Source: Cyanophora paradoxa
Taxonomy: Eukaryota > Glaucocystophyceae > Cyanophorales > Cyanophoraceae
DNA: 35,878 nt
NCBI GenBank assembly: GCA_004431415.1
Contig: QPMI01000488.1
Span: forward strand, 1-35,878
Direction: 5' to 3'
Part shown: one piece after another, positions 1 to 6,499 of the stretch
Layout: every line of letters begins with the position of its first letter
How positions within the stretch are numbered: the first letter of the stretch is position 1
Made by a program: the position numbers and the translations under genes
The notes under the pieces: generated by a model
Told to the model about the DNA's origin: nothing
Seen by the model: only the letters and a program-made list of their open reading frames with translations
The model's database searches: none

Positions 1-1220
1 TTTGCCTTTGTCCCGCCCGTCATTTCCGAGCTCCACCGTCTCGCCGAACTTTCAGCCCTTGCAAACGAGCAGGGGCTGCTGCAGGACCAGCTCCCGGACG
101 CCATCGAGCAGATGCTGCTGCAGAACCCGGAGCTACAATTGCTAGATGTGAGATATCCGCAGGTGCAGCTGTCGGGGGCGTGGGCCCTGGACCAGCTGGA
201 GGGGGCGCTGGCCTCGCTGCACCTCGACTCGGGAGACGGGCTCGAGACGGCCCTGCGGCGCGCTGGCGTCGTCGACCTCGCCCTCCGCCTCGCGTCCGCT
301 GCCCGCGTTCCCTGAATAGCAATGGCGCTTTTTGTTGCAGCTGCCCAACGCTACCTTGTACGCGTGCAGCTCGGAGATCGCGGCGCTCATGCGCCCCTTG
401 GAACGCCTTCACCTCGCGGCTCCAGATTTGGATGTCCTCTCCTGTAAGGTGAACGGCCGCGGCCTGCGCGCGCGGTCCGCCGCCACGTGCGCCGCGCCTG
501 ACAAGAGAAATCGAACAGCCGATGAGCTTCTTGTGGCGCTCGATTGTCGCGGGGCGTCGGTGGCGGCGGCGGCGGGGCTCTTCGCGCCGTCGATTCGCTA
601 AGCCCCTGAAGCCCTTCAAGTGCGGTCCCTATAGCTATCCGCTGTATAACTGCGCTCCGTCCGCTTTGTTGCGTTTTACATTTATAATTATACGCACACG
701 TGTACGTATACGCGGCGCAGTCGGCTGCTCTTGGATTTCGTGCGGGAGCCGGCGCGCAACAAATTCTCGGCGACAATTGCGCGCCTGCCAGGCCTGTTCG
801 ACATTCATCTCCGGCGGGAGGCGTGCAACAACCCCGATGCGGTACTGTCCCGCACCCGCGAACCCTTTTTAACTTCCCGCCATGGCCAGGCGATCGTGAG
901 CGAACATGTGGAAGAGTCGCGGGTCCCATACGGCGACACAGACCCGTTCCTCTTCCTCAATGTCTCCCGGGGTTCTCTGATCAGTTCGAGGCGAGTTCAT
1001 TCATATGCCGCACGCGGCCGCCCGCGAAGTATATATGTACTAATTGTGCCGCCTCATCGATTTTCGCGGCGCGGCCGTCTGCGCAGCTTCGGGAACAAAG
1101 ACCTTGAGGCGGCGCTCCTCGCGATCGGGGGGCCCAACCCCCAGGCCGACCCCGCCTCTCCCGACGCCCGCACTTTCCGCCGCTCCGTCATCGATCTGAT
1201 GGTTCGAAGGGCCGGCCTCT
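1..1220 (+). CDS. Host gene, upstream exons of a HECT-type E3 ligase (boundaries unresolved)
   Basis: GC-rich host DNA with protein-like open stretches in changing plus-strand frames, as expected of a multi-exon gene. Position 1 to about 300 is open in frame 1 (LQDQLPDAIEQMLLQNPEL), a stretch after the acceptor TTGCAG at 335-340 reads LPNATLYACSSEIAALMRPL, 731-990 reads LDFVREPARNKFSATIARLP, and about 1095-1219 reads GNKDLEAALLAIGGPNP then FRRSVIDLMVRR. The last piece leads, across a probable intron, into the HECT N-lobe at 1288, so these are probably upstream exons of the same ligase. I recognise no named domain in them. Exon borders are guesses, and some segments could be intronic. Confidence 0.45.
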
Positions 1221-1287
1221 CTAGCTCGACGGACCGGGCCCGGGCCGGGGCTGTAGCTGTAGCTGCAGGTGACGCGGGGCTGCACAG

Positions 1288-1435
1288 GTGGCATTCGAAG
1301 GAGAACCTGCGGTCGGCGACGGGTTGAAGCGGGAGTACCTGACAAAGCTGGCGCATGAGTTTTTGGACCCTAACACGGCCCTATTCTGCCGTCTCGGCGA
1401 CGCTGGCGGCGTCTACTATCCCTCCACGGACGCGC
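1288..1435 (+). CDS. Host HECT E3 ubiquitin ligase, N-lobe exon
   Basis: After the acceptor CACAG (ends 1287) the frame reads VAFEGEPAVGDGLKREYLTK and then LAHEFLDPNTALFCRLG, ending near VYYPSTDA. This is the beginning of a HECT domain: family members have (V/I)xFxGExGxDxGGxxREfftxLxxEmfxPxxGLF followed by a Tyr/Phe-rich turn. HECT ligases accept ubiquitin from an E2 on a catalytic Cys in the C-lobe and pass it to a substrate. The 5' border is well supported; the 3' border is approximate, because the frame stays open into unrelated sequence. Confidence 0.75.
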
Positions 1436-1554
1436 GCGTTCATGATTTCAGCGATCAGCCCGGCCACCACACGCCCTTCCCCGTCCGGCCGCCCTCGAGT
1501 CTGAGCCAACATTTTCGCACTTGGCTGTCTAAACTCTGATCGGGAGTGCCGCGC

Positions 1555-1605
1555 AGCATGTTTCGCCTCTGTGGGTGGGCGATGGGCGCCGCTTTCGCGA
1601 CCGGC
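1555..1605 (+). CDS. Host HECT ligase, short N-lobe exon
   Basis: The frame reads SMFRLCGWAMGAAFA, matching the conserved HECT helix usually written as YFRFvGrvlGkALf. It follows an AG acceptor (CGCAG) near 1555 and precedes a likely intron running to the acceptor CTGCAG at 1696. The order of pieces (FEGEP exon, FRLCGW exon, LYRYLL exon) is the order of these segments in known HECT domains. The exact donor is uncertain. Confidence 0.6.
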
Positions 1606-1696
1606 GCAGTCTCCCCCGTCTACGTTCGTTCTGCCCCGTCCGGCCCCGCTGAATGCAGTCCCGCCCGCCCCGCCAACCATTTTGCGCATGCTGCAG

Positions 1697-1942
1697 TTCC
1701 CGCAGTGCCTTTATCGGTACCTTCTAGATCTGCCGCGGGCGCGGTCGCAGACGGGCCTTAAGGACCTCGCATCCATCGAGCCGAGCGTCGCGAAGAGCTT
1801 CAAGGAAATGCTGGGGCGGGGCCTGGCGGAGCTGGGGCTCGAGCATCTCGTTTTTATGGTCGAAGAAGACTTCTTCGGAGAGCGCCGCACCGTTCCGCTG
1901 CGCCCCGGCGGCGAGCAAGAGCCCGTCACCGACGCCAACAAG
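1697..1942 (+). CDS. Host HECT ligase, N-lobe exon with the EEDFFGE segment
   Basis: An 82-codon exon in phase 0. It reads FPQCLYRYLLDLP, then LKDLASIEPSVAKSFKEML, then VEEDFFGERRTVPLRPGGE and ends VTDANK. This is diagnostic for HECT: LyryLLg, DLaxiDpxlaxsLxxml, FxvxeexfGexxtxeLkPgGxxixVTxxNK. The 5' end follows CTGCAG (1691-1696). The 3' end at AAG 1942 is followed by a GC donor, and the next exon continues directly with KEYVRL, so the splice is well supported by protein continuity. Confidence 0.85.
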
Positions 1943-2026
1943 GCCCGCGCGCGCCCTCCGTCCCCAAATTCCACAATCGGGCGCCCCGGGGGCCCTCACG
2001 TGCCACGTACGCGTGCACAATCGTAG
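1943..2026 (+). other. Host intron, GC-AG type, 84 bp
   Basis: Starts GCCCGC after an exon ending AAG and ends TCGTAG. Removing it joins VTDANK to KEYVRL, the uninterrupted HECT consensus, in phase 0. No GT donor at this point would keep the protein match. Confidence 0.65.
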
Positions 2027-2083
2027 AAAGAGTACGTTCGACTGGCAGCGGACTACTACATTGTTGGGCGCGTCCGCCAGGAG
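2027..2083 (+). CDS. Host HECT ligase, exon KEYVRL...GRVRQE
   Basis: A 19-codon exon in phase 0 reading KEYVRLAADYYIVGRVRQE, matching the HECT segment NKxEYVxLxxxxxxxxxvxxQ. It is flanked by two apparent GC-AG introns (1943-2026 and 2084-2150). The frame continues past 2083, but that translation (ARPLPAMPRPPAARAV) loses HECT similarity, which resumes only at 2151. Confidence 0.7.
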
Positions 2084-2150
2084 GCTCGCCCACTGCCCGC
2101 CATGCCCCGCCCCCCCGCCGCTCGCGCTGTTCCTCGAATCATTTCCGCAG
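2084..2150 (+). other. Host intron, GC-AG type, 67 bp
   Basis: Starts GCTCGC after GAG and ends TTCCGCAG. Splicing joins GRVRQE to LDALREGLRLVLP in phase 0, restoring the HECT consensus. The donor GCTCGC resembles GCCCGC of the preceding intron. Confidence 0.55.
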
Positions 2151-2289
2151 CTGGATGCGCTGCGGGAGGGGCTGCGGCTGGTGCTGCCCGCAGCTGCGTC
2201 GCGGATGTTGAGTTCAACCGAGCTGCGCATGATCGTCGAGGGGCTCCACACAATCGACGTGGAAGACTGGCGACGCAACACTCGCTACC
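2151..2289 (+). CDS. Host HECT ligase exon, interrupted by the element
   Basis: Reads LDALREGLRLVLPAAASRML, then SSTELRMIVEGLHTIDVEDW and RRNTRY. This is the end of the HECT N-lobe (FxxxELexlicGxxxIDvxDwkxnTxY). After 2289 the frame would run three codons into the element and stop at TAG. The exon resumes at 30616 on the other side of the element; omitting the element plus one target duplication gives a 56-codon exon in phase 0 ending at 30644. The insertion therefore lies just before the C-lobe. Confidence 0.85.
2284..2289. repeat. Target-site duplication, left copy (GCTACC)
   Basis: GCTACC precedes the element's first base (ACACATAG) and is repeated at 30610-30615 after its last base (CTATGTGT). 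Six base pairs is the duplication length known for Polinton/Maverick integration. It lies in the host codons for Arg-Tyr of the HECT exon. Confidence 0.9.
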
Positions 2290-2569
2290 ACACATAGTAA
2301 AATGCGGAGTTTTAACCCTCGGCTTATCTTAATTGATTTTGTTGATATATCTCGTATATTCTATTTCAACAATCGTTAATCTGTGTATATCTTATCGAAT
2401 ATTCATTTATTTCGATTATTTTGTATTCTTTCGATATTTTATCGTAAATTTCTCTTATTTTCCGATTAGTCTTACTGAGTGAATCGATAATCTGTATATG
2501 TTTCCGAATAATATAACTGAATCTCAATTAGATCTTGCTCTGGTTAAAACTCCGCATTTTACTATGTGT
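2290..2569. repeat. Nested inverted repeat: 28-bp terminus repeated inverted 280 bp inside
   Basis: The first 28 bp of the element (2290-2317) recur in inverted orientation, without mismatch by eye, at 2542-2569. They bound a 280-bp AT-rich segment without coding potential. The same arrangement exists in the right TIR (30327-30354 and 30582-30609). The first 280 bp therefore look like a small element with its own 28-bp inverted ends, or a terminus able to fold back on itself. Confidence 0.85.
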
Positions 2570-2821
2570 GATTGGTCTAAAAGTTAATTGATTTAATCGA
2601 TATTATATTCATGTACTTTCTCGATTAAATTTAATTAAATTTAATTCATTTAATCGGAAACATATCGCTAAACTCGATTAAGATCCATAAATGATTCATT
2701 TGTTTATATTAACAAATCGATCTCTTATTGAATCCAATCGTAATTATACATGAAACTTATATGTTTTTATCATGTTTTAATGATTCTAAGGGGGGACCCT
2801 TAGGATTTTTGAAATAATTGG

Positions 2822-2914
2822 GTGTGACAGGTGTGACAGGTCCATCCCAAGGAAAGTCCTAGTGAGAAATTGATTTTTAAAATCCACGGGATAGACCTGT
2901 CACACCTGTCACAC
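2822..2914. terminator. Long hairpin with TGTGACAGG repeats, left TIR copy
   Basis: Arms of about 27 bp: GTGTGACAGGTGTGACAGGT at the left and ACCTGTCACACCTGTCACAC at the right, extended by CCATCCC against GGGATAG with one mismatch. The loop is about 40 nt and contains CCAAGGAAAGTCCTAGTGAG. Each arm carries TGTGACAGG in tandem. Copies lie at 20484-20585 and 29983-30075. Each copy sits where transcription from neighbouring genes ends, so a transcription terminator is one reading; an origin or protein-binding site is the alternative. Confidence 0.6.
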
Positions 2915-3133
2915 ATACCATATTCAGTAAGGACCTCATATATTGTTAAAATCTCAGTGTTAGTTGGTGTTAGTTGATTCAAATGTGATCTTAGGAATGT
3001 GATTTAAAATCTTTCAGGCAGCATTTATTTGTCAGGCATTAAATCCATCGATTTTGACAAAGTATTTTATTTTGGCAAAGTCATTGTTTGGATCAACAAT
3101 GAAATTTGAATTATAGAAAAGTTTCTAAAAAGG

Positions 3134-3193
3134 TGCCTGACAATGCCTGACATACTATATAAGTGCCTGACAACTATATTATAGTGCCTGACA
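3134..3193. repeat. Phased TGCCTGACA iterons, left TIR
   Basis: Four direct copies of TGCCTGACA start at 3134, 3144, 3164 and 3185, spacings of 10, 20 and 21 nt, close to whole helical turns. An inverted copy (GTCAGGCA) lies upstream near 3031. The mirror arrangement is in the right TIR. Helical phasing suggests an array of protein-binding sites on one DNA face. The function is unknown. Confidence 0.65.
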
Positions 3194-3450
3194 AACCATA
3201 TATGGTAATACTATTATGATATCTTCTACTTTCTCAGTGTTAGTTGGTTAGTTGATTCAAAAAATGCATTTATTACTCTGATTCATTGTTATTTCCTGTG
3301 AAATTGAGTCAACTCAACCCACTTAGTCAACCCTTGCATTGAATTCGTAACAAAATCCATATACTTTTACTACTTTTACGATTAATATGAGTCAACCTTG
3401 AGTCCACTTAAATATAAATATATATAATAGGGGAATCAAGGGGAGATGCT

Positions 3451-3738
3451 GAGTGTTATTGTAAGGAAATCGAATAGTATTCGAAATACTTGACATTGCT
3501 TAATGTAGGGTGCATTCATATTTCGGCTACATCATACAGTAGAATTCTATTGTAACAAAAGCTACTGTAGAAAGAAATCATTGTAGAAAGCTATTGTAGG
3601 AAAGGATATATTATATCCTTTTTTAACGATTGCCATTGTAATAAAAAAGGTAAATTACCCTGTTTATCATTATAGAAACCCATCAAAACGGGAATCTATC
3701 ATGTTTATGTCTCTCAGTCTTCTCAAATGTTAAGAAAT
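3451..3738. other. Noncoding spacer with TGTAGAAAG repeats
   Basis: AT-rich, no supported gene. Between 3535 and 3605 there are several close variants of ACTGTAGAAAG / ATTGTAGAAAG / ATTGTAGGAAAG. It separates the left TIR from the minus-strand speD-like locus that ends at 3739. Confidence 0.4.
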
Positions 3739-4078
3739 TCATTGTTTATCGATCTCATCTGCTACTGATTGTGTTTTATGCTGAGCTTCTTTACCACAAC
3801 TGAATATATCAATTGCTAACATGCCTTCATTGGAATAACAATGAGCTGTGCAATGGCTTCATCTAATAGCAGAACCAATGCAAAACCAGGAGGTGATAGT
3901 TTGCCATCAAATATCTCACAATGCTTATGAACAATCCTAATACCTTGTCTCAATACTGCTTGTTCAAGGGTTCCATAATCCAATTACCTAGGAAGCTAAC
4001 ATGCTCATATCCTGTTGCTATAGCTGATTTAGCTTTGTAATCAAGCATAACATGAAAGCCTCTGTATTGAGTCTCCAT
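3739..4078 (-). pseudogene. speD: S-adenosylmethionine decarboxylase (SpeD-like), frame-broken
   Basis: AdoMet decarboxylase makes decarboxylated AdoMet, the aminopropyl donor for spermidine. Minus strand, starting ATG at 4078, reads METQYRGFHVMLDYKAKSAI, then GYEHVSFLGNWIMEPLN; after a frame change VLRQGIRIVHKHCEIFDGKL and SPPGFALVLLLDE; after a second change HCTAHCYSNEGMLAIDIFSCG, then a natural stop. In bacterial/archaeal-type SpeD a Ser-His pair precedes the core, the Ser becomes the pyruvoyl cofactor, and the Cys of the D-x-F-(T/S)-C-G motif acts in catalysis. The second frame change falls exactly on the expected Ser codon, next to GAAGCC. About 113 residues, slightly short for SpeD (~120-130). 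The family assignment is strong; activity cannot be judged. Confidence 0.75.
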
Positions 4079-4106
4079 TAAGAATCCTTAGAAAAATTAA
4101 TTAAAC

Positions 4107-4379
4107 CTAATCGAACCTAATGCAAATATCCCTATACTCTACTCTAATTGATGAAGTAGCCCTTTTCCTATAAGCCTGAGAGTGCTTTTTGTTGCATTCC
4201 CTACACCCTGATCCCTTCACATGATTAAAGGGATAGGTAAGGATCACCTTATTACACTGCAAACATCTAACAGATACTTTCTCTTGAGCTTTGATGTAAT
4301 GTGTCTCACTGTAATCGAATTTATCTTTACCATGAACTGTCATAGCAGCATCAATAAACTTTTTTGTTTTACTATCCAT
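4107..4379 (-). CDS. Small zinc-ribbon protein, related to the nuclease at 17038
   Basis: 90 aa, intact. Reads KKFIDAAMTVHGKDKFDYSE, then CLQCNKVI and GSGCRECNKKH, i.e. a CxxC...CxxC zinc ribbon preceded by the F-x-x-A-x-x-x-H-G-x-x-x-(F/Y)-D-Y-S signature. The same module occurs three times in the 310-aa protein at 17038-17970, where a nuclease domain follows. Here only one module and a basic tail (YRKRATSS) remain, so it may be a truncated copy or a stand-alone DNA-binding protein. Such modules occur in proteins of large DNA viruses and phages. Confidence 0.65.
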   Translation of the reverse strand: MDSKTKKFIDAAMTVHGKDKFDYSETHYIKAQEKVSVRCLQCNKVILTYPFNHVKGSGCRECNKKHSQAYRKRATSSIRVEYRDICIRFD

Positions 4380-4401
4380 ACTCTATATATAACCAATATT
4401 C

Positions 4402-5224
4402 TTATGGAGCAGTATCCTGCCCAAAAATGGGGAAATATCGATTTGTGCCATAGTATTCAGCATAGGTATTCTGCCTTGCAATAAAATCGGTTCTCTCAGC
4501 ATATAATACACACTTGTAGATACCAAACTTGTGGCTCTCACCAGAAACTGATAGTCTTCCAACCGAAATTGACTCCATGATAAGCAATACCAAAATTATC
4601 ATATGGGGTGATCACAACTGCAAAATTAGGAGTTCCACCCTCCACTTGACATACAGCATATACATCTGGTGGAATATCCACAACAACCTTGTAGTGGTCA
4701 CCAATCTCAACAAGAGAATCTACTACTGCTGTCTGTTCATTTACTACAATGGGGATATTTTGATTATATAGGGGCATTCATGCTGGGACATAGTTCGAAT
4801 TCTTGTATTGGATCAATGGGATTGGGTTGATCATTCACAAATAAAGGCGCTCCAACAGCCCACCAACCCTAAGACCATCACCAATATAAGCTCCCCCGAT
4901 TTGCAGTTAATAGCTCCCGACCTAGATTCAAAAGAATAAGTAGAAAGAGGATCTCCATAGCTATCTGGGTCTCCATAATGAGCAGAAAAGTTTGCATTGG
5001 TAACAAGTAGCTTAGTTGTCTTAACTATTCCATTATTTTTATCACATCTGAGTTCCTGTAATCTCAGTTTATGGGTGGAACCAAAGGTGTTCATTGTAGG
5101 TTGGACCTCTGTTGATTGGAGACCCTCTACATCATCAAAAGTAGCATGCTGCAGAACATGGTTTGCTGGTGCAGCTAATGATAGCTGAGGTGTAATAATT
5201 CGTTCAAGTGGGGTTGCTCAGCCA
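4402..5224 (-). CDS. Unknown ~270-aa protein, copy B of a tandem pair (frame-broken)
   Basis: Starts ATG at about 5224 (MAEQPHL) and continues across several one-base frame changes to DTAP at 4402. Recognisable pieces: ITPQLSLAAPANHVLQHATF, LQELRCDKNNGIVKTTKLLV, TNANFSAHYGDPDSYGDPLS, then NPIDPIQEFELCPS, then EIGDHYKVVVDIPPDVYAV and PNFAVVITPYDNFGIAYHG. The N-terminal half matches the upstream gene at 5274-6098 closely (KNxGxVKTTxLLVTNANF and SGxaxIGxGxRV). No enzyme motif is visible. Its place beside the fibre suggests a virion protein, but that is inference. Family unrecognised. Confidence 0.55.
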
Positions 5225-5273
5225 TTTTACATTAAAGGGATATATCTTTTATGGGTTGGGTCATCAATTACAT

Positions 5274-6098
5274 CTAATTCTTGGTAAAATCCTGTTGTGA
5301 ATATATCAGCAACATTACCCCACGAAGTGCTGATACAGCTGCTATATCTGTTCTCAGTCCCATAATCATAGTATTGTATACTCCAACCTCAGTGACAAAC
5401 AGATCATAGGTAAATGTCAAATTGTTATAAACACAATATCCTCTGCCAAAATGGTTCGAAGCTTGAACAAAGAATAAGTAGTTGTGTCCTGGTTGATTAT
5501 TATTGGCTCTACACATGGAAAGCATTGCAGTGGGAAGAGGAATATTTCTTCTTACTCGATCAGTTCCTGTAATGGAAACTAATTCCGAATTCTCAAGAGT
5601 TACAGAGGATGCAACATAGAAATGCAAAAAAGGTTGCTGTGCAACAGGTGTGTAGAAACGAATTCGTTGTGGGTTCTCCACATTTTGTTCGAGAGTATCT
5701 GGGACATCATTTAGGAAACAGATGAAGATAGCTGACCTGAAACTCTGCAGCCACCACCAATAAATGCTCCTCCTGATCTCACAGTTACAGCAGCAGTGTT
5801 TTTATCATAATCAAGGGCTTTCAGATCAACACTGTAAGCATCAGGACCTCCATTAGTAGGCTGAAAGAAGTTAGCATTTGTGACAAGAAGTCGAGTTGTT
5901 TTAACCACACCAGAATTCTTATCAGCTCTCAGCTCTTTAACTCGAATAATCGAATTTTTATCAAAGGAGTTACCATTGGAATTGGGTCTCTCTGTGGATT
6001 CTAAACCACGAACCTCATCATTAACTCATGCTGGCGAAAGTGCATTGCAGGGATCCAAGGAATATATTGGAAGTTGAACTCGATTATATTCACCCATT
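5274..6098 (-). CDS. Unknown ~270-aa protein, copy A of a tandem pair (frame-broken)
   Basis: Starts ATG at 6098 (MGEYNRVQLPIYSLDP) and contains an in-frame TGA after LSPA followed by VNDEVRGLES. The middle reads LRADKNSGVVKTTRLLVTNA then GGAFIGGGCRVSGQL; after a frame change NDVPDTLEQNVENPQRIRFY, and the C-terminal 135 residues are open (PTAMLSMCRANNNQPGHNYL, LRGVMLLIYSQQDFTKN). It is paralogous to 4402-5224 through the N-terminal half, while the C-terminal halves have diverged. A duplicated structural or fibre-associated protein is plausible. No known domain recognised. Confidence 0.6.
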
Positions 6099-6169
6099 GC
6101 TTCTTTTACTAAGAAGGAAAGAAAAATAAACTACCATCAAGCCAAAGTGATTAAATTCGATCCAAGGGA

Positions 6170-6438
6170 TTGGTAAACAGTTGAAAGAACTTGCAGTTGG
6201 ACGTCATTGCTTTAATGTTGTTATCACACTCATTGTATTTAGCAACAGGTCACCATATGCAGATTTGGCAAGGACATTAACAAGAGGTTTTTATACTCAT
6301 TGACAACTGGTGAGAGCTTATTGTTTGCTGAATCGTTTTTTCAACTGTTTGTAATGCGTTTACAAGGGTGATTGTATCGAAAGAAAGCGCAACAGGCTCA
6401 GTAGAATAGGTGGTTCCACCAAGTGGATAGGTTGCCAT
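6170..6438 (-). CDS. Small hypothetical helical protein (frame-broken)
   Basis: ATG at 6438 follows TATAATAA. The open stretch reads MATYPLGGTTYSTEPVALSF then TITLVNALQTVEKTIQQTIS, stopping early; a shifted frame continues VNEYKNLLVNVLAKSAYGDL and LLNTMSVITTLKQ before a stop. About 90 residues, mostly helical with heptad-like spacing. It lies between the fibre gene and the paralogous pair on the same strand. A small structural or fibre accessory protein would fit; not recognised. Confidence 0.4.
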
Positions 6439-6499
6439 TTATTATACTGAGATATTTTTAATTGATCTATTTGACTTTGGAGATTCTGACATGTTTGTG

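Larger units (their letters stand above)
2290..3450 (+). repeat. Left terminal inverted repeat, about 1.16 kb
   Basis: Matches the reverse complement of 29448-30609 over its full length. Similarity ends at GGGGAGATGCT (3440-3450) opposite AGCATCTCCCC (29448-29458). The copies differ by single bases and 1-3-nt indels: for example TTTCAACAATCG here against TTTCAATCAATCG, and CTTGCTCTGG here against CTTGCCTCTGG. It holds a nested terminal inverted repeat, a long hairpin and phased iterons, listed separately. No gene is supported within it. In protein-primed elements TIRs serve as replication origins and integration ends. Confidence 0.93.

Noticed and set aside
387-929. Long minus-strand frames in the left host flank
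   Set aside because: They lie opposite plus-strand exon pieces, are Arg/Pro/Ala-rich and show no recognisable motif.
2800-2982. 60-aa minus-strand frame in the left TIR
   Set aside because: It reads through the hairpin arms (CDRCDRS comes from the TGTGACAGG repeats) and has no independent support.
4221-4484. Plus-strand frames over 4.2-9.6 kb (for example 4221-4484, 7563-7784, 9374-9595)
   Set aside because: They are shadows of the minus-strand genes, with no motif or promoter support.
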